Assembly: GCF_905171765.1 (NCBI RefSeq)
Contig: NC_053390.1
Span: 577,494,471-577,558,470 of the forward strand
Length of the DNA: 64,000 nucleotides
DNA from: Bufo bufo
Lineage: Eukaryota; Chordata; Amphibia; Anura; Bufonidae
Reading direction: 5' to 3'
The translations under genes were made by a program, and so were the position numbers. The notes below the pieces were generated by a model. It ran no database searches, was not told where the DNA came from, and was given only the letters and a program-made list of their open reading frames with translations. Positions 31,615 to 43,659 of this stretch are shown piece by piece (the stretch's first letter is position 1; every line of letters starts with the position of its first letter).

Positions 31615-34540
31615 CAGAGGAAGAGGCAGGCCGCTCCACAGGGGTGGTAGGGGTCGGACAGGTGCACCAGGCAGGAGTCTAAGGCTACTTTCACACTTGC
31701 GGCAGAGAGATCCGGCAAGCAGTTCCGTCGCCGGAACTGCCTGCCGGATCAGGCAAAATGTATGCTAACTGATGGCATCAGTAAGACTGATCAGGATCCT
31801 GATCAGTCTTAAAAATGCCTGATCAGTCGAAAAAATGCATTGAAATACCGGATCCGTCTTTCCGGTGTCATCCGGCAAAAACGGATCCGGTATTTATTTT
31901 TTCACCTTTTTTTCAGTCTTAGCATGCGCAAACCGGAAGGACGGATCCGGCATTCCGGTATTCTGAATGCCGGATCCGGCACTAATACATTCCTATGGGA
32001 AAAAATGCCTGATCCGGCATTCAGGCAAGTCTTCAGTTTTTTTAGCCGGAGATAAAACCGTAGCATGCTACGGTTTTCTCTTTTGCCTGATCAGTCAAAA
32101 CGACTGAACTGAAGACATCCTGATGCAAACTGAACGGATTACTCTCCATTCAGAATGCATGGGGACATACCTGATCAGTTCTTTTCCGGTATAGAGCCCC
32201 TGTGACGGAACTCTATGCCGGAAAAGAACAACGCAAGTGTGAAAGTAGCCTAAGTGAGAAGTTGGAGATGGTGCGTACGATTACTTCAAAGGGCGCACCA
32301 GAGTTAGTTGAGTGGCACACTCACCTTTCCGCTTCTGCACCCTCCTCATGCTCTGTATCTGCACCCTCCTCACTTTCTGCTGTGTGCACCCCGAAATACA
32401 CCACATCCACCACCACCATAGCCCCTCCACTCGAGTCAGAGGAATTATTTTCCTATCCACTTCCAGACCTTACGGATGTGCAGCCTTTCTTGACATCGGA
32501 TGAGGAAGAGGAGGTAGCAACGACTGCCACCCAGCAGTCTGATGACAGTACCCAGATCAGCCCACGGAGGGAGGTCCCCGCTGTTGCTGCCTACTCCGAG
32601 ATCTCAAATGTCAGTGGTGGTAAAGGTGACGATGATAACGTGTCGATGGACGTCACGTGGGTTCCCACAAGAGAGGAAGAAGAGTGGAGTTCAGAGGGAG
32701 AGATGGAGCAGCAGAGAGGGAGGAGAAGTAGGAGAAGCAGGCAGAGCTCGCAGGGAACAGGAGTAAAAAAGCAGACTGCAAATGTATCTGGAGCGAGCCA
32801 TCCACCATGCACGGTCACTTCTGGCGCTCCAAGGACGCCGACACATGGTTCCGCAGTGTGGGCTTTTTATAACATGTCAGCTGCTGACAATAGTGTTGAC
32901 ATCTGCAGCCTGTGCTGTAAACGCATAAGTCGTGGTAAGCCCAACACTCACCTAGGGACGACCGCCTTAAAAAGGCACTTGGCCTCCCATCACTGAGCCC
33001 AGTGGAAGCAACACCGTCAGAACCCACAAAGGCACACTCCTGGTGCTCTACGTCCTGCCTCTTCTCCTTCTCCTCTCTTTTCTTATTTGTCCTCCACTCC
33101 ACCTTCCACCGTGCCGTCGTCGTCACGTTCATCTGGCACAAGGCAGGCTTCTGTGGCCCAAATGTTCAAGCATAAAAAGTTGATGCCGCCGGATAACCCT
33201 ATTGCCCAAAGGCTGACCGCTGGCTTGTCGGAACTGCTAGCCCACCAACTACTGACATATAAACTGGTGGACTCTGAGGTCTTTAGAAAATTTGTGGCCA
33301 TAGGCACACCGCAATGGAAGGTCCCCGGAAGGAAATATTTCTCCCTGAAGAGCATCCCAGAGCTATATAGCCACGTTCAGCGGCAAGTGTATATATCTCT
33401 GGCACACAGTGTCGGTACCAAGATACCTCTGACCATAGACACGTGGTCTAGCAAACACAGGCAGGGAAGGTACATAACTTTTACTGCCCACTGGGAGAAC
33501 CTTCTGACGGCCGTCAAGTATGTAACCCGTGGCTCCGGTGTGGATTTGGTGTTACCGCCTAGGATTGCATGCAGGCCTGCCTCTTCTTTTCCTTCTCATA
33601 CTCAATTCTCCATCTCCTCCTTTGCTGACTCCTCCTTTTCCAATGCTACTGCCTCTTCCGCTGCACCCCCCCAAGCTCCTCAGAACCTATTCAACCTCCC
33701 AGGTGATACGTTGCCATGCTGTGCTGCGGCTGTTGTGCCTGGGAGCCAAGAAGAGCAGGCTTTGAGGGGGACTTCAAACTTTTCGGGGATCCCTGGTGTT
33801 GTCCGTGGCTGGGGGAGCGAGAGCGAGGACGACATTCTTCTGGGCGATGAGCAGGAGCCAGGGCGCTCCACCGCTTCCAATTTAGTGTTTGAAGAGGGAC
33901 CCCCGTATAAAAAGCATAAAGGGCAAGGACCAGTATTGGGTGGCAACATACTTAGACCCCTGGTACAAACACAAAATGGCAGACATGTTACCAGCATCAC
34001 AGAGGGCTGGCAGAATGCAGCATCTCCAGGCCTTGCTGCAAGAGATACTGCATTTTGCAGTTGCGGGCGCTGGCAGAGGAATTTACACACACAGCAAAAC
34101 AGGTGCGGGTACCAATCCTACCGCGCCTGCAAGAAGAGGGCGGTTTGAAGATGTGTTGGTCACTTCATATGAGATAATTCTTGCAGCCAACCCATCGAGA
34201 GCCGCCCTCCGGTTCCAGCCTGAGGGAACGCATAGACTGACAGGTGTCCGACTACATCGGGTTAACGGCTGATATGGAAACTCTTAGAAGCGAGCAACCC
34301 CTGGACTACTGTGTGTGCAGGCTTGACCTGTGGCCAGAGCTGGCACAATTTTCCATGGAACTCTTGGCTTGCCCCTCGTCGAGTGTCCTGTCCGAAAGGA
34401 CGTTCAGCGCAGCAGGGGGGATCGTAACCGATAAGCGCACTCGCCTAGCTCACGACAGTGTGGACTACCTCACATTTCTAAAAATGAACGTGGCATGGAT
34501 CTCAGAGGAATTCAAAACTTGTTGTGATGACCACGTGTAA
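31615..34540 (+). pseudogene. hAT-C transposase, decayed and interrupted
   Basis: A cut-and-paste hAT transposase is inferred. Pieces in order: a Gly/Arg-rich N-terminus (31615-31682, RGRGRPLHRGGRGRTGAP); a MITE insertion (31683-32250); an acidic/Ser-rich segment; a BED-type zinc finger (AVWAFYN...CSLCCKRI...KRHLASHH, to 32993); an in-frame TGA at 32994-32996; the same frame continuing with VAQMFKHKK, a helical block and IPLTIDTWSS (hAT catalytic region); a frameshift into QYWVATYLDPWYKHKMADML (about 33925); and a second frameshift into the C-terminal dimerisation domain (34244-34540, LACPSSSVLSERTFSAAGG). The core between TIDTW and YLDPWY is shorter than in intact hAT enzymes. Inactive. Confidence 0.85.
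31683..32250. mobile_element. Harbinger-like MITE, 568 bp, inside hAT-C
   Basis: Ends GGCTACTTTCACACTTGCG and GCAAGTGTGAAAGTAGCC are flanked by TAA (31680-31682 and 32251-32253). The interior (CCGGATCCGTC, CTGATCAGTC foldbacks) differs from the three other copies, so it is a second subfamily with the same ends. It splits the hAT-C N-terminal coding sequence. Confidence 0.85.
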
Positions 34541-34619
34541 TTGAATTTCCTCATGCCAGCCTACACATATCCGTCACCACCCAGAACAAAGAATGGTCCT
34601 TGTCTTATGTATATAAAGC

Positions 34620-34905
34620 GGCATAAAAGGCCTTTTCTGTAAGGTGAATGCCTCATTTTTGGGGCCTCTACTCCAGAGCCCTACAGTAAAATTTTTAGCT
34701 AGTGACCGCCTAATGTACTTCCATCCACATCATCACAAGTTCTTTTCTGTCAGGTGAATGCCTACTTTTGGGGCCTCTACTCCAGAGCCCTACAGTAAAA
34801 TTTTTAGCTAGTGACCGCCTAATGTACCTCCAGCCACATAATCACAAGTTCTTTTCCGTCAGATGAATGCCTAACTTTTGGGGCCTGTACTTCCGTGGCC
34901 TAAAA
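34620..34905 (+). repeat. hAT-C 3' UTR array, about 2.5 copies of the 110-bp unit
   Basis: Units carry CTTTTCTGT, GGTGAATGCCT, TTTGGGGCCTCTACTCC, CTACAGTAAAATTTTTAGCT and GTGACCGCCTAATGTAC. This is the low-copy form of the satellite that fills 640-4349. Confidence 0.88.
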
Positions 34906-35152
34906 GAAATTTCTTCTAGGCTCCAGCAGGGTAAATTTTTGAGAGTTTCCCTATAAGACGCTTAAAAATGGCACCTGATTAAAATACATATTTTTTGTGG
35001 GAATTTTTGCCAATGATCCCCCTCTGGTTTGTCACTGTACATGTTATGGGACTATTTGTGCACTTTTAGTAAGTATTTGGTGGCTTCAAATATGACCTGA
35101 AGGTTTTTCAGGTTCACCTGCCCTTAAAGTCAATGGGGCCCATCCATCACTA
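34906..35152 (+). mobile_element. hAT-C 3' terminus
   Basis: Unique sequence after the short array matches 4350-4682 and ends GGCCCATCCATCACTA. Compared with that copy, a segment of about 70 bp before the end is missing. Confidence 0.75.
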
Positions 35153-35608
35153 TTGGACCACCCTGTCTAATGATGGTTAAGGGTGATGGCATCAACCAGC
35201 ACTAAGAGGAGCAACTGTTGCTTTGTGTGCTTAACTGATAAAAAGAAAATATACAGTGAAACCACCCAAAATTGCATTGAAAAGTGGTCTTGTATGGGGA
35301 TGGTCTCAAAGGTGACCTGTGTGCATAATGTATGGTGTAACAGAGGACAGAGGAAATCTGGTCTAGAAAAGGGGATTATCTTAAAGGGGTCATCTTTTGG
35401 AGATGCTTTATAATATGTAATTTATATAATTTTTAAATACTCTTAGGTTTTGTATCTCCACAGGCCCATTGGTGATTATATGAATTGGCCCTAAAAAAAC
35501 ATGTTTGCCTAACAATATGACAAGCATAAAAGCACAAAGCACTATATATTCCTAAATGGAGATGAAACATTAAATTGTTATCCACATAAAAGTGAAATAA
35601 ACCTACTT
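35153..35608. other. Unassigned, no gene seen
   Basis: This gap between hAT-C and the next TTAA element is AT-rich. The 76-codon frame at 35183-35413 has no recognisable domain. Confidence 0.3.
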
Positions 35609-35612
35609 TTAA

Positions 35613-38459
35613 CCCCTTAAGGACTTAGGATGTACCGGTACGGCATGGGTCCCGAATCCTTAAGGACCCATGACGTACCGGTACGTCATGGCTTTAATTC
35701 CCGATTTCGGCGCCGCTGGGGTTAATCGGAACAGGATGCCGGCTGAAATCATTCAGCTGGCATCCCGTAACAACGCAGGGGGGGTATCGACGATCGCAGA
35801 AAACCGCAGGTCAATTCAGACTTGCGGTTTTCTGAGCTTTTAGACGATTCTGATCAGAGACCGCGGGGATCAAACTTTTAAATGCCCAAAAATAAGTTTC
35901 ATTAACCCCCCCCTGCACCCCTGAATGATATTATGTGGGCGGGAGGTGCAGGGGGGGTGCGGCAGGCGGTGCGGGAGGCGGGCGGTGCGGCAGGAGGGAT
36001 CGCGATCCCCCGCCCGCCTCTCCTTGAATAATCGTTGGTGGACAGTGGTTATACCAGGGTGTCAGCACATTGCAATATATATTGTACTGTACTGTATTAT
36101 ACAGACATCAGACCCATTGGATCTTCAAGAACCAAGTGGGTCTGGGTCAAAAAAATGAAAAAAAAAAGTGAAAAAAGTTAAGATTAAAAAAAACACATTT
36201 ATCACTGAATAAAAAAAAAATTTAAAAAAATACACTACACATATTAGGTATCGCCGCGTCCGTAACGACCTGATCTATAAAACGGTCATGTTACTTTCCC
36301 CGCACGGTGAACGCCATAAAAATAAAAAAATAAAAACTATAAGAAAATTTAAATTTTGCCCACCTTACTTCCCAAAAAAGGTAATAAAAGTGATAAAAAA
36401 AGTCGCATGTACGCCAAAAGAGTACCAATCAAACCGTCATCTCATCCCGCAAAAATCATACCCTACCCAAGATAATCGCCCAAAAACTGAAAAAACTATG
36501 GCTCTTAGACTATGGAAACACTAAAACATGATTTTTTTTGTTTCAAAAATGAAATCATTGTGTAAAACTTAAATAAATAAAACAAAAGTATACATATTAG
36601 GTATCGACGCGTCCGTATCGACCGGCTCTATAAAAATATCACATGACCTAACCCCTCAGGTGACCACCGTAAAAAATAAAAAATAAAAACGGTGTAAAAA
36701 AAGCCATTTTTTGTCATCTTACGTCACAAAAAGTGTAATAGCAAGCGATCAAAAAGTCATATGCACCCCAAAATAGTGCCAATCAAACCGTCATCTCATC
36801 CTGCAAAAAATTAGACCCTATTTAAGATAATCGCCCAAAAACTGAAAAAACTATGGCTCTTAGACTATGGAGACACTAAAACATTTTTTTGTTTTAAAAA
36901 TGAAATCATTGTGTAAAACTTACATAAATAAACAAAAATTGTATACATATTAGGTATCGCCACGTCCGTGACAACCTGCTCTATAAAATTACCACATGAT
37001 CTAACCTGTCAGATGAATGTTGTAAATAGCAAAAAAAAAACATGCTAAAAAATCTATTTCTTGTTACCTTGCCGCACAAAAAAGTGTAATATAGAGCAAC
37101 CAAAAATCATATGCACCCTAAACTAGTACCAACAAAACTGCCACCCTATCCCGTAGTTTCCAAAATGGGGTCACTTTTTTGGAGTTTCTACTCTAGGGGT
37201 GCATCAGGGGGGCTTCAAATGGGACATGGTGTCAAAAAACCAGTCCAGCAAAATCTGCCTTCCAAAAACCGTATGGCATTCCTTTCCTTCTGCGCCCTGC
37301 CGTGTGCCCGTACAGCAGTTTATGACCACATATGGGGTGTTTCTGTAAACTACAGAATCAGGGCCATAAATAATGAGTTTTGTTTGGCTGTTAACCCTTG
37401 CTTTGTAACTGGAAAAAAATTATTAAAATGGAAAATCTGCAAAAAAAGTGACATTTTGAAATTGTATCTCTATTTTCCATTAAATCTTGTGCAATACCTA
37501 AAGGGTTAACAAAGTTTGTAAAATCTGTTTTGAATACCTTGATGGGTGTAGTTTCTTAGATGGGGTCACTTTTATGGAGTTTCTACTCTAGGGGTGCATC
37601 AGGGGGGCTTCAAATGGGACATGGTGTCAAAAAACCAGTCCAGCAAAATCTGGCTTCCAAAAACCATACGGCGCACCTTTCCCTCTACGCCCTACTGTGT
37701 GCCCGTACAGTAGTTTACGGCCACATATGGGGTGTTTCTGTAAACGGAAGAGTCAGGGCAATAAAGATACAGTCTTGTTTGGCTGTTAACCCTTGCTTTG
37801 TTAGTGGAAAAAATGGGTTAAAATGGAAAATTAGGCAAAAAAATGAAATTCTCAAATTTCATCCCCATTTGCCAATAACTCTTGTGCAACACCTAAAGGG
37901 TTAACGAAGTCTGTAAAATTTGTTTTGAATACCTTGAGGGGTGTAGTTTATAGAATGGGATCATTTTGGGGCGGTTTCTATTATGTAAGCCTTGCAAAGT
38001 GACTTCAGACCTGTAGTGGTCCCTAAAAATTGGGTTTTTGTACATTTCTGAAAAATTTCAAGATTTGCTTCTAAACTTCTAAGCCTTGTAACATCCCCAA
38101 AAAATAAAATATCATTCCCAAAATGCTACAAACATGAAGTAGACATATGGGGAATGTAAAGTCATCCCAATTTTTGGGGGTATTACTATGTATTATAGAA
38201 GTAGAGAAACTGAAACTTTGAAATTTTGCAAATTTTTAAAAAAATTTGGCAAATATGGTATTTTTTTATGCAAAAAAATTTTCTTTTTTTACCCAATTTT
38301 AACAGTGTCATGAAGTACAATATGTGACGAAAAAACTATCTCAGAACGGCCTGGATAAGTCAAAGCGTTTTAAAGTTATCAGCACTTAAAGTGACACTGG
38401 TCAGATTTGCAAAAAATGGCCAAGTCCTTAAGGTGAAATAGGGCTGAGTCCTTAAGGGG
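35613..38459. mobile_element. Long TTAA-flanked non-autonomous piggyBac-type element, 2847 bp
   Basis: Ends CCCCTTAAGGACT and complement (AGTCCTTAAGGGG) are flanked by TTAA (35609-35612 and 38460-38463). Near the left end an ACGTACCGGTACGT palindrome recurs. The interior has about three copies of a ~355-bp unit (starting near 36240, 36594 and 36945 with TATTAGGTATCG) and two copies of a ~400-bp unit (near 37155 and 37557 with TGGAGTTTCTACTCTAGGGG). No transposase. The phrase TTGAATACCTTG...GGGGTCA also occurs in the 3' part of piggyBac A, suggesting relationship. Confidence 0.8.
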
Positions 38460-38544
38460 TTAAAGTCAAATTAGAGGTAATATTCTCAACACCTCAGCAC
38501 TGAATATTATTAACTGCACCACTGGCCTTCCTTAAATACACAGA

Positions 38545-38611
38545 TAGTGTTGGGAGTGAATATTCAAATCGCGAATATCGCCACTTCGAGAATTCGCAAA
38601 GATTTAGAATA
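38545..38611 (+). mobile_element. hAT-like MITE, left part, split by a Tc1 element
   Basis: TAGTGTTGGGAGTGAATATT starts a segment rich in GCGAATAT-type palindromes. After the Tc1 element the same type of sequence resumes (TATTTGCGAATATTCTAG near 40180). The TAGTGTTGGG start recurs at 40690. The hAT assignment is inference from the terminal motif. Confidence 0.4.
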
Positions 38612-38613
38612 TA

Positions 38614-40171
38614 CAGTCGTGGCCAAAAGTTTTGAGAATTACATAAATATTGGAAATTGGAACAGTTGCTGCTTAAGTTTTTATAAAAGCAATTTGCATA
38701 TACTCCAGAATGTTATGAAGAGTGATCAGATGAATTGCATAGTCCTTCTTTGCCATGAAAATTAACTTAATCCCAAAAAAAACTTTCCACTGCATTTCAT
38801 TGCTGTCATTAAAGGACCTGCTGAGATCATTTCAGTAATTGTCTTGTTAACTCAGGTGAGAATGTTGATGAGCACAAGGCTGGAGATCATTATGTCAGGC
38901 TGATTGGGTTATAATAGCAGATTTGACATGTTAAAAGGAGGGTGATGCTTGAAATCATTGTTCTTCCATTGTTAACCATGGTGACCTGCAAAGAAACGAT
39001 TGCAGCCATCATTGCGTTGCATAAAAATGGCTTCACAGGCAAGGATATTGTGGCTACTAAGATTGCACCTCAATCAACAATTTATAGGATCATCAAGAAC
39101 TTCAAGGAAAGAGGTTCAATTTGTGTTAAGAAGGCTTCAGGGCGTCCAAGAAAGTCCAGCAAGCGCCAGGATCGTCTCCTAAAGAGGATTCAGCTGCGGG
39201 ATCAGAGTGCCACCAGTGCAGAGCTTGCTCAGGAATGGCAGCAGGCAGGTGTGAGCGCATCTGCACGCACAGTGAGGCGAAGACTTTTGGAAGATGGCCT
39301 GGTGTCAAGAAGGGCAGCAAAGAAGCCACTTCTCTCCAAAAAAAACCATCAGGGACAGATTGATCTTCTGCAGAAAGTTTGGTGAATGGACTGCTGAGGA
39401 CTGGGGCAAAGTCATATTTTCCGATGAAGCCTCTTTCCGATTGTTTGGGGCATCTGGAAAAAGGCTTGTCCGCAGAAGAAAAGGTGAGCGCTACCATCAG
39501 TCCTGTGTCATGCCAACAGTAAAGCATCTTGAGACCATTCATGTGTGGGGTTGCTTCTCATCCAAGGGAGTGGGCTCACTCACAATATTGTCCAAAAACA
39601 CAGCCATGAATAAAGAATGGTACCAAAACACCCTCCAACAGAAACTTCTTCCAACAATCCAACAACAGTTTGGTGAAGAACAATGCATTTTCCAGCACGA
39701 TGGAGCACTGTGCCATAAGGCAAAAGTGATAACTAAGTGGCTCGGGGACCAAAACGTTGACATTTTGGGTCCATGGCCTGGAAACTCCCCAGATCTTAAT
39801 CCCATTGAGAACTTGTGGTCAATCCTCAAGAGGCGGATGGACAAACAAAAACCCACTAATTCTGACAAACTCCATGAAGTGATTATGAAAGAATGGGTTG
39901 CTATGAGTCAGGAATTGGCCCAGAAGTTAATTGAGAGCATGTCCAGTCGAATTGCAGAGGTCCTGAAAAAGAATGGCCAACACTGCAAATACTGACTCTT
40001 TGCATAAATGTCATGTAATTGTCGATAAAAGCCTTTGAAACGTATGAAGTGCGTGTAATTATATTTCACTACATCGCAGAAACAACTGAAACAAAGATCT
40101 AAAAGCAGTTTAGCAGCAAACTTTGTGAAAACTAATATTTGTGTCATTCTCAAAACTTTTGGCCACGACTG
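38614..40171 (+). mobile_element. Full-length Tc1/mariner element, 1558 bp
   Basis: Terminal inverted repeats begin CAGTCGTGGCCAAAAGTTTT at the left and end with the complement, flanked by TA (38612-38613 and 40172-40173). Length and a single-gene layout are those of vertebrate Tc1-like transposons. The gene is nearly intact, with one frameshift. Confidence 0.93.
38978..39995 (+). pseudogene. Tc1-like transposase with one frameshift, 35 residues between D2 and E
   Basis: A TA-targeting cut-and-paste transposase. The N-terminal half is a paired-like helix-turn-helix DNA-binding region (KETIAAIIALHKNGFTGKDI, then ASGRPRKSSKRQDRLL with the GRPR linker). Near 39340 a run of eight A carries one base too many and the frame switches; the second half continues to 39995. 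The catalytic triad is D (VIFSDEASF, codon 39423), D (FQHDGALCH, codon 39699) and E (DLNPIENLW, codon 39807). That is 35 residues between D2 and E rather than the 34 usual for Tc1. The start is placed at MVTCKETI; an in-frame ATG lies 36 bases upstream. No other damage is visible. Confidence 0.9.
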
Positions 40172-40690
40172 TATATTCTTATTTGCGAATATTCTAGATT
40201 TCTTTTCATCTGAACCCATGATCCCTCCCTGCTTCTTGCTTGTGGGCCAATGAGAAGGCTGCAATGTCTTTGTCTGAGCATAGCAACATCCCTAGCAACC
40301 CATAGGAAAGTTGCCTACCCCTTACTATATAAGAACCTCCCCAGCAGCCGTTTTCTGCTGTTCTTTGCAGTTCTGAGAGAGACAGCAGTTTCATTGCTGT
40401 GCTCTATGCTTTGCTGTGTCATTACATTAGATAGTCAGTTAGTTAGCTTATATATATATAATACAGATAGTTAGTGGGAAATATTCAGTGTAGATTGTGA
40501 TATAGTGTAGCTGATAGGTTCCAGTGCAGAGTGTTAGGTAGTGTGATAGATTCTGCTGTCCATACATACATGCTACAGACATAGTGCTGTGATGTCACAA
40601 GTTCACAACAATAGTGCACCAATCAGAAATATGTAGTCAGACCTGCTAAAATGTGAAGTTGCACGTATTGCGCCAAAATATGTGCATCAT
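40172..40690. other. Unassigned region, possibly remainder of the split hAT-like element
   Basis: The first ~30 bases continue the GCGAATATT palindromic sequence interrupted by the Tc1 element. The rest includes a TATATATATA stretch at about 40449 and the phrase GATAGTCAGTTAGTTAG, but no gene. Confidence 0.3.
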
Positions 40691-41084
40691 TAGTGTTGGG
40701 CGAGCATGCTCGGCCGAACACTATTTTGTCTCGAGCATTGCGATGCTCGGCACATCGCGAAAAGCTCGAGTCTCCTCCCCGCACGTTTGTTGGCTGCTAC
40801 ACAGCAAATAAACGCGCGGAGAAGTTCTGGCACTCACTGTAATGCTGTAGCCATGTTGGTTACTGGCATTACAGTGATTGGCTGGCCGAAACGCGTCATC
40901 AGGTGTTATATAGCACCCAATGAGACACGGGGTTTGGCTCAGTCTTATTCAGGGAGAGCTGCAGCAGAAGGGACAGATAGTGTAGGAACAGGAATTGTAT
41001 TTTTTTTCAGGCAGGGTTTAAGGACTATTGTTTTATCTGGCTGTAATTGAAATCAGAATAAACCTTTCCTGTTTTTGGCCAATT
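40691..41084 (+). mobile_element. Second TAGTGTTGGG-type hAT-like end
   Basis: The sequence starts TAGTGTTGGGCGAGCATGC with a GAGCATGCTC palindrome and repeated GATGCTCGG motifs. Only one end is recognised, so the length is approximate. The 114-codon frame over it has no known domain. Confidence 0.35.
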
Positions 41085-42530
41085 AGGATTACCATAATTA
41101 TTATTATTTAACAAATGCCAGAATAACATGCCATGTTTGGAAGCTTCTGTTAGGTTTGTTGGCAACTTCTGAGTTAATTAGAGACACACCTGTGGATGTA
41201 TTTAAATGCACACCTGAAACACACTGCTTTGTGTAGCATCGTGGGAAAGTCTAAAGAAATCAGCCAAGATGTCAGGAAGAGGATTGTGGACTTGCACAAG
41301 TCTGACTCAACCTTGGGAGCAATTTCAAGATACCTGAAGGTACAAACAATTATACAAACAAGATGGGAATGTCAAGCCATCATACCGCTCAGGATGAAGA
41401 TGGGTTCTGTGTCCCAGAGATGAACGTGCTTGGGTCCGAAATGTGCATATCAACCCAAGAACCAAAGCAAAAGACCTTGTGAAGATGATGGCAGAAGCTG
41501 GTAAGATGGTGTCAATATCCACAGTAAAACGAATACTGTATGAACATGGGCTGAAAGGCCACTCTGCCAGGAAGAAGTCATTACTCCAAAAGAAACATTA
41601 AAAAAAGCCAGATTAATGTTTGCAAATGCACACAGGAACAAAGACCTACATTTTTGGAGACATGTCCTGTGGTCTGACGAAACAAAAATTGAACTTTTTG
41701 CCCATAAAGACCATCGTTACTTTGAAGGAAAAAGGGAGAATCTTGGAAGCCTAAGAACACCATCCCAACTGTGAAACACGGGGGTGGCAGCATCATGTTG
41801 TGGGGTTGTTTAGCTGCAGGAGGGACTAGTGCACTTCACAAAATAGATGGCGTCATGAGGAAAGAACATTATGTGGAAATACTGAAGCAACATCTCAAGA
41901 CATCAGTCACGAAGTTAAAGCTTGGGCGGAAATGGGTCTTCCAAATGGAAAATGACCAGAAGCATACTGCTAAACTGGTTACAAAGTGGCTTAAAGGGGT
42001 TGTCTCATCATGGACAATGGGGGCATATCGCTAGGATATGCCCCCATTGTAACATAGTAACATAGTATAGGGACCCGTACCTATATCGAGAACGGAGCCC
42101 CGCAAGGTGGTGGCTCGAGGACTCCGGTCCGGCCACCACCAAGCGGGCTCCGCATAGAAATTAATGGGAGCATACCGCGCATGCGCAATCCCCGCTCCCA
42201 TTCATTTCTATGGGGCTAACGGAAATAGCCGAGACAGCGCACGGCTATTTTCGCCGACCCCATAGAAAATGAATGCGCCTCCTTCACTTGCGGGGCTCCG
42301 TTCTCGATATAGGTGCGGAGGACAACCCCTTTAAGGATAACAAAGTCAATGTTTTGGAGTGGCCATCACGAAGCCCTGATCTCAGTCCTATTTAAAATGT
42401 ATGGGCAAAGCTGAAAAGGCAGGTGCGAGCAAGGAGACCAACAAACATGGCTCAGTTACACCAGTTTTGTCAGAAGGAATGGGCCCAAATTCCGACTGTG
42501 AGGAATATGGACTATTATTTCATCTCAGCC
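41085..42530 (+). pseudogene. Degraded Tc1-like transposase, catalytic Glu replaced by a stop
   Basis: Fragments of a Tc1-like transposase lie in several frames: KEISQDVRKRIVDLHKS (about 41247, DNA-binding region), a region near 41670 encoding SDETKIELF (first catalytic D), KHGGGSIMLWGCLAAGG (41774) and FQMENDQKHTAKLVTKWL (second catalytic region). After a MITE insertion the frame resumes as VLEWPSRSPDLSPI followed by TAA, then NVWAKLKRQ, so the codon for the catalytic glutamate is now a stop. Clear terminal repeats are not visible. An old relic. Confidence 0.85.
41995..42330. mobile_element. TTAA-flanked piggyBac-type MITE, 336 bp, inside the Tc1 relic
   Basis: Ends AGGGGTTGTC and GACAACCCCT are flanked by TTAA (41991-41994 and 42331-42334). 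The interior holds CGCTAGGATATGCCCCC and mirrored TATCGAGAACGG segments. It splits the transposase fragment between the second D region and the mutated E. Confidence 0.85.
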
Positions 42531-42731
42531 ATGTTCTCACACCAGCCATCTGCTGTCTGATAGCTGGCTTCAAACAAGTCACTCGCTTACACATAGCATA
42601 GGAAAACATCTCTGCAGGTAATCTAAGCCATTCACCACTTCAATCAAATTATCAGACATCATGAAACTGGCGATTCATAAAGAATTATGAATCGCCCGTC
42701 CATCACAGGCATAAACCATATATATATAGTA
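42531..42731. other. Short unassigned spacer
   Basis: It lies between two Tc1-type elements, with an ATATATATA tract at its right end. Nothing else is recognised. Confidence 0.3.
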
Positions 42732-43659
42732 CAGACCAAAAGTTTGGACACACCTTCTCATTCAAAGAGTTTTCTTTATTTTTATGACTATGAAAATTGT
42801 AGATTCACACTGAAGGCATCAAAACTATGAATTAACACATGTGGAATTATATACATAACAAACAAGTGTGAAACAGCTGAAAATATGTCATATTCTAGGT
42901 TCTTCAAAGTAGCCACCTTTTGCTTTGATTACTGCTTTGCATACTCTTGGCATTCTCTTGATGAGCTTCAAGAGGTAGTCCCCTGAAATGGTTTTCACTT
43001 CACAGGTGTGCCCTGTCAGGTTTAATAAGTGGGATTTCTTGCCTTATAAATGGGGTTGGGACCATCAGTGGCGTTGAGGAGAAGTCAGGTGGATACACAG
43101 CTGATAATCCTACTGAATAGACTGTTAGAATTTGTATTATGGCAAGAAAAAAGCAGCTAAGTAAAGAAAAACGAGTGGCCATCATTACTTTAAGAAATGA
43201 AGGTCAGTCAGTCAGCCTAAAAATTGGGAAAACTTTTAAAGTAAGGGCTATTTGACTATGAAGGAGAGTGATGGGGTGCTGGGCCAGATGACCTGGCCTC
43301 CACAGTCACCGGACCTGAACCCAATCGAGATGGTTTGGGGTGAGCTGGACCGCAGAGTGAAGGCAAAAGGGCCAACAAGTGCTAAACATCTCTGGGAACT
43401 CCTTCAAGACTGTTGGAAGACCATTTCAGGGGACTACCTATTGAAGCTCATCAAGAGAATGCCAAGAGTGTGCAAAGCAGTAATCAAAGCAAAAGGTGGC
43501 TACTTTGAAGAACCTAAAATATGACATATTTTCAGTTGTTTCACACTTGTTTGTTATGTATATAATTCCACATGTGTTAATTCATAGTTTTGATGCCTTC
43601 ATAGTCATAAAAATAAAGAAAACTCTTTGAATGACAAGGTGTGTCCAAACTTTTGGTCT

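Noticed and set aside
32202..32253. N-terminal residues of the 264-codon frame as part of the hAT-C protein
   Set aside because: These codons lie in the inserted MITE; the hAT-C sequence starts again after the TAA at 32251-32253.
40880..40915. GGCCGAAACGCGTCATCAGG as a reverse hammerhead core
   Set aside because: CTGATGA and the GAAA strand are present on the minus strand, but there is no room for stem II between them in the right order.
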